From NCBI GenBank assembly GCA_937875805.1, contig CALFHG010000262.1, positions 1-7,450 on the forward strand: a stretch of DNA of 7,450 bases, in the 5' to 3' direction. Made by a program: the position numbers and the translations under genes. The notes under the pieces were generated by a model. The model saw only the letters and a program-made list of their open reading frames with translations, had not been told where the DNA came from and did no database searches. Of the stretch, positions 1 through 4,844 are shown one piece after another (within the stretch, counting starts at the first letter, position 1; each line of letters begins with the position of its first letter). The stretch comes from an uncultured Nitrosopumilaceae archaeon (lineage in GTDB: Archaea; Thermoproteota; Nitrososphaeria; Nitrososphaerales; Nitrosopumilaceae).

Positions 1-125
1 CCAAGAAGTTTATTTGATGTAAGATGTAATTGTTTTGAAAACAATCTACCTAAACAATGATCACATAAATCATATTTTTTAGTAATTTTATTTACAATAG
101 GAATAATTTTCTCATAATTAGACAT
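1..125 (-). CDS. pus10: tRNA pseudouridine synthase Pus10, N-terminal fragment
   Basis: The first 41 codons of a minus-strand gene that leaves the window at position 1, starting at ATG 125. The visible protein begins MSNYEKIIPIV and carries LCDHCLGRLF at about residues 20-29, with Cys21 and Cys24. This CxxC followed by LGR resembles the start of the N-terminal zinc-binding/THUMP-like region of archaeal Pus10, which makes pseudouridine 54 and 55 in the tRNA T-loop. The catalytic domain lies outside the window, so enzyme activity cannot be judged here. The start codon lies 21 nt after the SRP54 stop on the same strand, so the gene is probably the third in the dph6-srp54-pus10 transcript. Archaeal srp54 genes are often followed by pus10, which supports the call. 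No Shine-Dalgarno-like sequence is visible before the ATG. Confidence 0.8.
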   Translation of the reverse strand, partial: MSNYEKIIPIVNKITKKYDLCDHCLGRLFSKQLHLTSNKLL

Positions 126-146
126 GTTTGAAATTTTGATTAAGAA

Positions 147-1472
147 TTATCCTAAGCCCATTTTTCTAAGAGTTCCTTGCATCTGACGACCTTTAGAAGC
201 CTTCATCATGTTCTTAGAATTTTTGTAATTTTTAATTAATTCTTTAACTTCCCCTTCTGGCCATCCAGAACCACGGGAAATTCTTTTGATTCTTGAGGAG
301 TTTAACAAATCAGGATCTGCTTTTTCTGCTTTTGTCATACTTTGAATAATAAATCTCCATTTTGAAACTCTACCCTCCATCTGGTTTACTTGATCACCTT
401 TTACCATTCCAGACAAACCAGGCATACTATCTAGAAGTCCTTGCAAAGAACCAACTTTAGTAACTTCCTCAAGTTGATAAAAGAAATCCTCCATGTTCAT
501 TTTTCCACTGGAAATTCTTTTCATTCTTACATCATCACCTTCATTTTCTAATCGTTTAGCTAAATCCAACACGGCTTGAATATCACCCATACCCAGTAAT
601 CGTCCAACGAATCTAGTAGGAGAAAATTTTTCTAAATCATCTATTCTTTCACCAGTTCCTATGTACATTATTTGTGCACCAGTAGCTGCTGATGCTGCAA
701 GTGCACCACCGCCTTTTGCAGAACTATCCAATTTTGTAATTATAATACCACCTACTGGAATTGTTTTATGAAATGCTTCTGCTTGATTGAAGCATTGTTG
801 CCCTATTGTTCCATCAATTACTAGTAAAGCTAAATCAGGATCTGCTACTTTGTTTATCCTTTCCATTTCTTCAAAAAGATCATGTTCTTCTTTATGACGT
901 CCAGCAGTATCAATTAGAATAACATCCAAAGGTTGGCCTGCAAAATGTTTAAGACCATTTTTTACAATATTAGGAGAATCTTTGTTATTTTCTTCACCAT
1001 ATACTTCAACATTTGATTTTTCACACATAGTTCTAAGTTGAACTAATGCCCCAGGTCTGTACGTATCAGCACCTACAACTCCAACTTTGTATCCTTGACC
1101 AGTTAGAAATTTAGCTAATTTTGATGCAACAGTAGTTTTTCCACTACCTTGAATTCCCAATAGAATAATTTTATTTTGTTTCCCAGGTTTAAAATCAAAT
1201 TCAGATTCATTTCCAAGTAATTTTGAGAGTTCATCATAAAGGATCTTTACAATGTGATCCTTTCGTGAAAGCCCAGGAGGAGGAATTTCATTTAGAGCAC
1301 GCTCCTCAAGGCTCTTTGTAATTTCCAATACAAGGCGTACATTAACATCAGATTGGAGTAAGGCTCTTTGAACATCCTTAGATAATTCCTTGATTAGATC
1401 CTCATCTATACCTGAAGATTTTACAATTTTTTTAATTGCATCCCCAAGACTGTTCTTAAGACCATCAAGCAT
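147..1472 (-). CDS. srp54: Signal recognition particle 54 kDa protein (SRP54)
   Basis: The GTPase subunit of the signal recognition particle, which binds SRP RNA and signal sequences at the ribosome and docks with FtsY at the membrane. The 441-residue length is normal for archaeal SRP54. An N-terminal helical bundle (about 1-90) carries the ALLQSDVNV motif at 37-45. The G domain follows, with P-loop GIQGSGKTT at 106-114, DTAGRH at 188-193, TKLD at 246-249 and GTGE at 272-275. From about 325 the M domain is methionine-rich, with the SRP-RNA-binding region around 391-416 ([12 protein letters not shown]). Its ATG overlaps the last 8 nt of the upstream dph6-like gene, so the two are probably co-transcribed and translationally coupled; a G-rich GGGG lies shortly upstream. 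All GTPase motifs look intact. Confidence 0.97.
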   Translation of the reverse strand: MLDGLKNSLGDAIKKIVKSSGIDEDLIKELSKDVQRALLQSDVNVRLVLEITKSLEERALNEIPPPGLSRKDHIVKILYDELSKLLGNESEFDFKPGKQNKIILLGIQGSGKTTVASKLAKFLTGQGYKVGVVGADTYRPGALVQLRTMCEKSNVEVYGEENNKDSPNIVKNGLKHFAGQPLDVILIDTAGRHKEEHDLFEEMERINKVADPDLALLVIDGTIGQQCFNQAEAFHKTIPVGGIIITKLDSSAKGGGALAASAATGAQIMYIGTGERIDDLEKFSPTRFVGRLLGMGDIQAVLDLAKRLENEGDDVRMKRISSGKMNMEDFFYQLEEVTKVGSLQGLLDSMPGLSGMVKGDQVNQMEGRVSKWRFIIQSMTKAEKADPDLLNSSRIKRISRGSGWPEGEVKELIKNYKNSKNMMKASKGRQMQGTLRKMGLG

Positions 1473-2154
1473 TGAAATTCAACCCCGCATCCACTATTTC
1501 AAACCTTCCTCGATATCCATCCCATTCTTTTTGAGATTGATTAATTTTGATCGAATTTGTAAAGAGTGGACAATTAATTACAAATGTTTCAGCCTCACCT
1601 CCTTCAAAATTTAAATTAAAACCAAATTTTTCAGATAGATGTTTCAATGAGAGTATGTCAGATTTTGAAATTGTTTTTCCTAACCAAGAATCATCCAATC
1701 CATCAGATGATACAGTAGTCATAATAAAATTAAACTTTGAATCAATCAACTCATTCATGTAATCTTCAGGATCAATATCCCATAAGGGTGCAATTACAGT
1801 CAAATGTAATTTCAAACAAACATTTTCAAATTTTTCTTTTTGAAATTTACTTTTTATTCCACCGTGAACCAATCCTTCTATTTGAAATTGATCTTTTGCA
1901 TCTTGTAATAGATTTTCAATTAATGATAATTCATCATCAGTTTCATTAGAATTTGAAGTGATTGTTAATTGAGGGATATTCATTGATTGTGATTGTAACT
2001 TTGTCCATTTCATGTTTGGATGGTGTAACAAATGACTTTCATCAGATTTTGGAAAAATACTCAAGAGACATTTTACTTCATGTCCTTGTTTTTTAGCAAC
2101 ATGGATTGCATATGTACTATCTTTTCCTCCCGAAAAAAGAGAAGCTAATTTCAT
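1465..2154 (-). CDS. dph6: Diphthine--ammonia ligase-like ATP-PPase (Dph6 family)
   Basis: A 229-residue protein of the archaeal/eukaryotic Dph6 (MJ0570-related) adenine-nucleotide alpha-hydrolase family. The family amidates diphthine on EF-2 to diphthamide using ATP and ammonium. The N-terminus has the ATP-binding PP-loop SGGKDS at residues 8-13. Family blocks follow: LVHGGIKSKFQK (95-106), APLWDID (122-128), LDDSWLG (153-159) and EGGEAET (184-190), the last typical of the C-terminal part of the fold. Length and motif order match stand-alone archaeal members; the extra C-terminal domains of eukaryotic Dph6 are absent. It is the first gene of the operon with srp54 and pus10, overlapping srp54 by 8 nt. 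The start at ATG 2154 is supported by an AT-rich promoter-like palindrome 21-43 nt upstream. The enzyme activity is inferred from family membership. Confidence 0.88.
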   Translation of the reverse strand: MKLASLFSGGKDSTYAIHVAKKQGHEVKCLLSIFPKSDESHLLHHPNMKWTKLQSQSMNIPQLTITSNSNETDDELSLIENLLQDAKDQFQIEGLVHGGIKSKFQKEKFENVCLKLHLTVIAPLWDIDPEDYMNELIDSKFNFIMTTVSSDGLDDSWLGKTISKSDILSLKHLSEKFGFNLNFEGGEAETFVINCPLFTNSIKINQSQKEWDGYRGRFEIVDAGLNFNA

Positions 2155-2174
2155 TATTTAAAAAATATTTAATC

Positions 2175-2197
2175 CAATAAATTTTTTAAATTTATTG
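2175..2197 (-). promoter_or_regulatory. Palindromic TATA-like promoter of the dph6-srp54-pus10 operon
   Basis: A perfect inverted repeat with 10-bp arms and a 3-nt centre (minus strand CAATAAATTT, AAA, AAATTTATTG). Its centre lies about 32 nt and its proximal arm about 26 nt upstream of the dph6 ATG, the spacing expected for an archaeal TATA box on a leaderless transcript. It may combine the TBP site with an operator. It directly abuts the T-run that could end aIF5A/sRNA transcription. Confidence 0.5.
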
Positions 2198-2202
2198 AAA
2201 AA
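2198..2202 (-). terminator. Oligo-T terminator after the aIF5A / sRNA transcript
   Basis: Reading the minus strand, five consecutive T residues follow immediately after GGCATC, the 3' arm of the possible sRNA terminal stem. Short U-runs are sufficient archaeal termination signals. The position would end transcription of aIF5A plus the candidate C/D RNA just before the dph6 promoter. Confidence 0.4.
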
Positions 2203-2267
2203 GATGCCTCAATACTCATAATCGTCATCACAAAATCAGACGGCTTTTCCGATAATCATCAGCATCA
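2203..2267 (-). ncRNA. Candidate box C/D guide sRNA, predicted to target C34 of elongator tRNA-Met
   Basis: Reading the minus strand directly after the aIF5A stop codon: a C-box-like CTGATGA (2262-2256), a 16-nt guide (2255-2240), a perfect D' box CTGA (2239-2236), the spacer TTTT, a perfect C' box GTGATGA (2231-2225), a 12-nt guide (2224-2213) and a D-box-like TTGA (2212-2209). GATGC (2266-2262) can pair with GCATC (2207-2203) as a terminal stem, although the register is not an ideal kink-turn and the C2262 used is also the first base of the C box. The 12-nt guide CGATTATGAGTA is complementary to ACTCATAATCG. That is the anticodon loop and adjoining stem of archaeal elongator tRNA-Met as I recall it. 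The fifth base before the D box pairs with C34, the nucleotide methylated under the N+5 rule. Guide-RNA-directed Cm34 on this tRNA is known from Haloferax. The C and D boxes each deviate by one base. The other guide's target (5'-ACGGCTTTTCC) is unknown to me. Confidence 0.6.
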
Positions 2268-2681
2268 TTAATCGTTCTTAACACGCATTATTTTAGTTCT
2301 ATCCATTACAACCCAATACTCTACATTTTGACCATTTTCTAATTTACCCTTGACTTCATCATCAATCAAAGAAACATCAAGAGTTTCAAATGATTCAGAA
2401 TCCATGACTTGAATTGTATCACCATTAATTGAGATAATTTGACCAACTTTTTTGTTAATCAGAGGAATGTGAATTTGCATACTGACAGGGCCAACATGAG
2501 GTCTATTTTTACCATCAAAAACACCTTGGCCTACAATTCTTGCTTTTGCTGCACCGTGTTTTCCAGGTTTTGAAGTATCATATTCTATAATTCTACATGG
2601 TTCTCCACTAGGTTGATCAGAGTGAGGTAGCAGAATATAGGATCCAATTTTCAAAGAACCAAGGTCAGATGGTTTACTCAT
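2268..2681 (-). CDS. Translation factor aIF5A (hypusine-containing)
   Basis: The archaeal homologue of eIF5A and bacterial EF-P, which binds the ribosome near the E site and helps peptide-bond formation at difficult sequences such as polyproline. The protein is 137 residues, normal for the family. The N-terminal SH3-like domain holds the loop TSKPGKHGAAKA (about 36-47); Lys41, in GKHG, is the residue expected to be converted to deoxyhypusine/hypusine. The C-terminal half (about 70-137) is the OB-fold domain. The ATG at 2681 is preceded at about 24 nt by a TATA-like element, so the gene probably has its own leaderless transcript although the upstream gene lies only 33 nt away on the same strand. 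The candidate C/D RNA begins at its stop codon. No deoxyhypusine synthase gene is in the window. Confidence 0.95.
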   Translation of the reverse strand: MSKPSDLGSLKIGSYILLPHSDQPSGEPCRIIEYDTSKPGKHGAAKARIVGQGVFDGKNRPHVGPVSMQIHIPLINKKVGQIISINGDTIQVMDSESFETLDVSLIDDEVKGKLENGQNVEYWVVMDRTKIMRVKND

Positions 2682-2700
2682 AAAAAACAGTTTTTGGTCG

Positions 2701-2710
2701 AATATTTAAC
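2701..2710 (-). promoter_or_regulatory. TATA-like element of the aIF5A gene
   Basis: The minus strand reads GTTAAATATT, centred about 24 nt upstream of the aIF5A ATG. It falls in the 33-nt spacer after the stop of the upstream unknown gene. This placement suggests aIF5A can be transcribed independently and without a leader. Confidence 0.4.
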
Positions 2711-2714
2711 TATT

Positions 2715-3326
2715 CTACTTTAGTGTATCAAGAATTGAAAGACTCACCAAACTGGTCATAGTCAATCCTTTTCGATTAATATCTCGTCTAGTCTGATCAC
2801 AATATTTGCTTACACTCTGATGACTCTTTTCACTTGCAACTTCAAGTACCACAATATTTTCAGAATATGGAAATGTGAATTTTGAAGGAGTTAAACAGAA
2901 CGTAGTCAAATTTCCTAGTCCAGCTATCTCGATTTTGTCTCTTTTTAATAAGAGATTTGCAATTTCCTGCAAGTCATCACCATCATCACCATATTCTAAA
3001 TAATAAATGGAGACAAAGTTTGTAATACCTTTAACTTCCCTTTGAAAGAGATCATCTTTAATGTTAAATACAAAAGAGGTTTTTTCCTGATTGTGAATAG
3101 TTAGATCTTTTGAAATTTGTTCACTATCTTTGAATTTAGCTAAAATGTAATGATTTGTAGAATTAGAAAAATACGGTTTACTATCACTAGAAAAGGTTCC
3201 AGTGACAAAGTATAATTTCTCAATATTTTTTGAATTTGTCCAAGTATCCTTTAGTTTTTCAGAATCAAGAGTGTTTAGAAATGGCGCACATGCATATCCA
3301 GAATAAGATAGTGCCTGCTTTAACAT
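2715..3326 (-). CDS. Conserved-looking hypothetical protein, 203 aa
   Basis: I do not recognise this protein. It is 203 residues, probably soluble and cytosolic: no signal peptide or membrane segment is visible. The N-terminus (MLKQALSYSGYACAPFLNTL) is mildly hydrophobic but has no basic leader-peptide pattern. The middle (about 57-112) alternates hydrophobic residues as in beta strands (HYILAKF, SFVFNI, FVSIYYLEY). An acidic GDDGDD follows at 113-118, then a likely helix (LQEIANLLLKR), a second strand-rich part (about 131-163) and a helical, basic C-terminus. Cysteines at 13, 144 and 176 form no obvious metal motif. It starts at ATG 3326, supported by a TATA-like element about 28 nt upstream, and lies between tRNA-Tyr and aIF5A. 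That setting hints at an RNA or translation role, but only weakly. Codon use matches the neighbours. Confidence 0.8.
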   Translation of the reverse strand: MLKQALSYSGYACAPFLNTLDSEKLKDTWTNSKNIEKLYFVTGTFSSDSKPYFSNSTNHYILAKFKDSEQISKDLTIHNQEKTSFVFNIKDDLFQREVKGITNFVSIYYLEYGDDGDDLQEIANLLLKRDKIEIAGLGNLTTFCLTPSKFTFPYSENIVVLEVASEKSHQSVSKYCDQTRRDINRKGLTMTSLVSLSILDTLK

Positions 3327-3348
3327 AACATCTTGAAAAAGATTTTAG

Positions 3349-3363
3349 GTATTTATTCATATA
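3349..3363 (-). promoter_or_regulatory. TATA-like element of the 203-aa hypothetical gene
   Basis: The minus strand reads TATATGAATAAATAC, with the AATAAATA core about 25-31 nt upstream of the ATG at 3326. This is the same leaderless spacing as at neighbouring genes. Confidence 0.35.
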
Positions 3364-3380
3364 TTGATCACAACGATCAA
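3364..3380. repeat. Inverted repeat TTGATC-N5-GATCAA between divergent transcripts
   Basis: A perfect 6-bp inverted repeat with a 5-nt spacer (TTGATC, ACAAC, GATCAA). It lies between the leftward promoter of the unknown gene and the rightward tRNA-Tyr promoter. It directly abuts the leftward TATA-like element on its upstream side, a plausible operator or activator position, but no regulator can be assigned. Confidence 0.35.
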
Positions 3381-3402
3381 GATTTGAAATCATCTACGAT
3401 AG

Positions 3403-3412
3403 TTTTTTAATA
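3403..3412 (+). promoter_or_regulatory. Box A (TATA) promoter of tRNA-Tyr
   Basis: TTTTTTAATA is centred about 27 nt before the first base of mature tRNA-Tyr at 3435. This is the expected box A distance if transcription starts at or just before the tRNA 5' end. Confidence 0.45.
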
Positions 3413-3434
3413 GCAGAGATCTTCATTTTTTTGT

Positions 3435-3561
3435 CCCGTGGTAGCTCAGCCTGGTAGAGCTCCTGGCTGTAGTTGTTGGCTTTAGATGGCTAAACGAAAA
3501 ACAGCCCATCAGGCATACAGAAACCGGGTTGTCGATGGTTCAATTCCGTCCCGCGGGACCA
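3435..3561 (+). tRNA. tRNA-Tyr (anticodon GTA) with 50-nt intron
   Basis: The spliced form is 77 nt with the CCA encoded. The acceptor stem pairs CCCGTGG (3435-3441) with CCGCGGG (3551-3557), with one G-T pair, followed by discriminator A3558 and CCA 3559-3561. The D stem is GCTC/GAGC with loop AGCCTGGTA. The anticodon stem is CCTGG (3462-3466)/CCGGG (3524-3528). The T stem is GATGG/CCGTC with loop TTCAATT. After removal of 3473-3522 the anticodon loop is CTGTAGA, giving GTA (Tyr) with G37 and A38. The C1-G72 pair and A73 are identity elements of archaeal tRNA-Tyr and confirm the amino acid independently of the anticodon. The intron is at the canonical 37/38 site. Upstream box A and downstream T-run fit a single-gene transcript. 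Confidence 0.96.
3473..3522 (+). other. tRNA-Tyr intron with bulge-helix-bulge splice motif
   Basis: A 50-nt intron at position 37/38. CTGT (3467-3470, exon) pairs with ACAG (3517-3520, intron) as the 4-bp central helix. It is flanked by the 3-nt bulges AGT (3471-3473) and AAA (3521-3523). Cleavage after the second base of each bulge gives exactly 3472/3473 and 3522/3523. The exon-side helix is the anticodon stem. The intron-side helix is weak (TGTT with GGCA). The intron interior can form GATGG/CCATC (3485-3489 with 3506-3510). No C/D boxes are seen inside. Confidence 0.88.
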
Positions 3562-3564
3562 CAA

Positions 3565-3571
3565 ATTTTTT
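3565..3571 (+). terminator. T-run terminator after tRNA-Tyr
   Basis: ATTTTTT follows within a few bases of the encoded CCA, and the flank up to 3597 is entirely A/T-rich. Archaeal RNA polymerase stops at such U-runs without a hairpin. The only gene beyond is on the opposite strand, so termination here makes sense. Confidence 0.5.
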
Positions 3572-3613
3572 AAAATAATTTTAAAAAATAATAAAAAGAA
3601 AGACTAGGTTAAG

Positions 3614-3632
3614 AAAACAAAGATGAAATCTT
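3614..3632 (-). terminator. Possible hairpin/T-rich terminator after the cold-shock gene
   Basis: About 20 nt past the cold-shock stop codon, the minus strand has AAGAT-TTC-ATCTT (3632-3620) followed by the T-rich TGTTTTC. The stem is short and AT-rich, so the T-rich tail is probably the functional part. The call is tentative. Confidence 0.3.
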
Positions 3633-3650
3633 AATTTAAAAATTCATTGT

Positions 3651-3842
3651 CTATTCTATTTTTTTAACTTTTTGAGCTGCTGGTCCTTTTTGACCTTCGC
3701 CTACTTCAAACTCGACTTTGTCGCCTTCGTTGATGAATCCGTCAACATCTGATTTATGAACAAACAGATCGTCTCCACCTTCTCTCTCGACAAAACCAAA
3801 GCCTTTGGTTCGGTTGAACCATTTTACTGTGCCTTGTTCCAT
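3651..3842 (-). CDS. Cold-shock domain protein (CspA family)
   Basis: A 63-residue single cold-shock domain, slightly shorter than E. coli CspA. It would bind single-stranded RNA/DNA in the cytoplasm as an RNA chaperone. The domain spans the whole protein: GTVKWFN at 4-10, RNP1-type KGFGFV at 13-18 and RNP2-type LFVHKS at 26-31, with the aromatic residues W8, F9, F15, F17 and F27 retained. Cold-shock domain proteins are bacterial in origin and rare among archaea, but occur in Thaumarchaeota and haloarchaea. The gene is visibly richer in G+C and in C-ending codons (GGC, GTC, GAC, AAC, TTC) than its neighbours, consistent with high expression or transfer. It has its own TATA-like box about 28 nt upstream, and only AT-rich spacer separates it from tRNA-Tyr. 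Confidence 0.95.
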   Translation of the reverse strand: MEQGTVKWFNRTKGFGFVEREGGDDLFVHKSDVDGFINEGDKVEFEVGEGQKGPAAQKVKKIE

Positions 3843-3865
3843 GAAATTTCAAACAACATATTCAC

Positions 3866-3874
3866 TATATTAAC
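3866..3874 (-). promoter_or_regulatory. TATA-like element of the cold-shock gene
   Basis: The minus strand reads GTTAATATA, 24-32 nt upstream of the ATG at 3842, implying a nearly leaderless mRNA. Unlike bacterial cspA there is no room for a long 5' untranslated thermosensor: the aIF1A stop is only about 70 nt upstream. Confidence 0.42.
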
Positions 3875-3910
3875 TAAGACATCAGAATAAAATTAAGTTA
3901 AAAGTAAAGA

Positions 3911-4222
3911 CTAGAAATCTTTTGGAATGTGATTTTCTGTTTTAAGCCATTCAACTTGAGGGAGCGTAAATCTCCAAACAATATCACCACGTTCATCTTG
4001 TTTAAAATCCCAAGGTGCAATTATTACAATATCATTATCTCTAATCCAAACTCTTCTCTTTAGTTTGCCTCGAATTCTCCCACGTCTAGTAATATTGTCA
4101 TCACATTTTATCATTACATTTTCTCCACCCATCATTTTTAAAACACGTCCAAAAAGTTCGCCCTCTTCTGGCAATCGAATTTCTTTCAGTGCACTTTCAT
4201 TTTTTACTTGGCGTTTACCCAT
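3911..4222 (-). CDS. Translation initiation factor aIF1A
   Basis: The archaeal homologue of eIF1A/IF1, which binds the A site of the small ribosomal subunit during initiation. I place the start at ATG 4222 (MGKRQVKNES), giving 103 residues, the normal family length. The open frame extends upstream to another ATG at 4288, but that extension (MIEISICLYY) has no family resemblance and contains the TATA-like element. The OB-fold (about 17-95) includes LPEEGELFGRVLKMMGGENV, followed by a basic stretch RGRIRGKLKRRVWI (47-60) that contacts rRNA in this family, then IIAPWDF (67-73). A T-rich stretch follows the TAG stop. The gene is divergent from the lrp-like gene, with about 120 nt between start codons. 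Confidence 0.94.
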   Translation of the reverse strand: MGKRQVKNESALKEIRLPEEGELFGRVLKMMGGENVMIKCDDNITRRGRIRGKLKRRVWIRDNDIVIIAPWDFKQDERGDIVWRFTLPQVEWLKTENHIPKDF

Positions 4223-4243
4223 GTCGTATATTTTGATTATCAG

Positions 4244-4252
4244 CATATAACT
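4244..4252 (-). promoter_or_regulatory. TATA-like element of the aIF1A gene
   Basis: The minus strand reads AGTTATATG, centred about 26 nt upstream of ATG 4222. It supports that ATG as the start of a leaderless message and argues against the longer frame from 4288. Confidence 0.42.
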
Positions 4253-4325
4253 GGTATGATAATATAAGCAAATTGAAATCTCAATCACAGAAATAAGTAC
4301 AAATAAACAAAAAATTCAAAAGGCA

Positions 4326-4347
4326 TCATATCTTCGGAATGATATGA
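4326..4347. promoter_or_regulatory. Inverted repeat over the lrp-like start codon, possible autoregulatory operator
   Basis: TCATATC (4326-4332) and GATATGA (4341-4347) are perfect 7-bp arms with an 8-nt spacer. The right arm includes the ATG at 4344. Lrp/AsnC proteins are dimers that often repress their own promoter by binding such dyads near the transcription start. The promoter box itself is poor: only A-rich sequence lies around 4301-4319. Confidence 0.4.
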
Positions 4348-4844
4348 GTGAGGATGCATGGTCAAACCTAGATAAAGTTGATCAAAAAATAATAGAAATT
4401 CTCAATGATAATGCTAGAACCCCATCAAAAGAAATCGCAGCTGAGTTAAAAAAATTAGAGTACGATGTTTCAGATAGAACAATTAGAAAAAGAATAGAGC
4501 GATTAGAAAAAAGTGGTATTATCAAAGGGTACAAGGCAGTTCTAACTGACGTATCTGGAATTAATGAATATGAATCAGTTTTGTTAAAACTAAAGCCATC
4601 CAAATCACTTGAAGCACTTAAAGATTCAATCAAAGATTTCATTACAAAACTAGACAACTATCTTCTAGTATCAAACATGGAAGGAGAATGGAATATGTTG
4701 ATATTATTACAAATTAATTCAGAAAAAACAAACACGTCACAAAAAATAGTAGAGAAATTTTCAGATGAATTGATTGATTATAGAATAAATGAAATAGATA
4801 TTAAAAATGTGAATATTCTAAATATGTCATTATTGTTATTGTAA
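4344..4844 (+). CDS. Lrp/AsnC-family transcriptional regulator
   Basis: A 166-residue DNA-binding regulator of the feast/famine (Lrp/AsnC) type. The N-terminal AsnC helix-turn-helix is clear: LDKVDQKIIEIL (9-20), an N-A-R turn (23-25), SKEIAAEL (28-35) and the recognition region SDRTIRKRIERLEKSGII (43-60) followed by KGYKAVL. The rest (about 65-160) fits the RAM-type alpha/beta domain used for dimerisation and ligand binding, with alternating strands (YESVLLKLK, YLLVSNMEGEWNMLILLQI). Ligand and targets cannot be read from the sequence. It starts at ATG 4344 inside a 22-bp inverted repeat. Its end overlaps by 9 bp, tail-to-tail, with the receiver-domain gene on the other strand. Codon usage is as AT-rich as the neighbours. 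Confidence 0.9.
   Translation: MSEDAWSNLDKVDQKIIEILNDNARTPSKEIAAELKKLEYDVSDRTIRKRIERLEKSGIIKGYKAVLTDVSGINEYESVLLKLKPSKSLEALKDSIKDFITKLDNYLLVSNMEGEWNMLILLQINSEKTNTSQKIVEKFSDELIDYRINEIDIKNVNILNMSLLLL

Noticed and set aside
1390..1949. Three plus-strand open frames opposite srp54 and dph6
   Set aside because: All are antisense to well-supported genes, with low-complexity F/S/I-rich translations and no promoter.
2240..2251. CGG-AAAAG-CCG as a simple intrinsic terminator hairpin for aIF5A
   Set aside because: The stem is only 3 bp and the nearby T-run is interrupted. The ordered C/D boxes and the tRNA-Met complementarity explain the region better, though the hairpin could still form.
2715..3326. 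Assignment of the unknown protein to KEOPS subunit Cgi121
   Set aside because: It was considered from size and translation context, but I see no motif that supports it, so it is left as hypothetical.
3349..3400. A second box C/D RNA on the minus strand upstream of the unknown gene (TGATC and AGATGA strings)
   Set aside because: No proper RTGATGA/CTGA pairing with correct spacing, and the sequence is better explained as promoter plus dyad.
3473..3522. A guide RNA inside the tRNA-Tyr intron, as in the archaeal tRNA-Trp intron
   Set aside because: No C or D box is present; the intron only shows a small hairpin and the splice motif.
4223..4288. A 22-residue N-terminal extension of aIF1A from ATG 4288
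   Set aside because: The extension does not resemble the family, would contain the TATA-like box, and aIF1A proteins normally begin near MGKRQ.
4382..4657. Open frame on the minus strand antisense to the lrp-like gene
   Set aside because: It is fully inside a convincing plus-strand gene, has no family resemblance, and its serine/isoleucine-rich composition is typical of a shadow frame.
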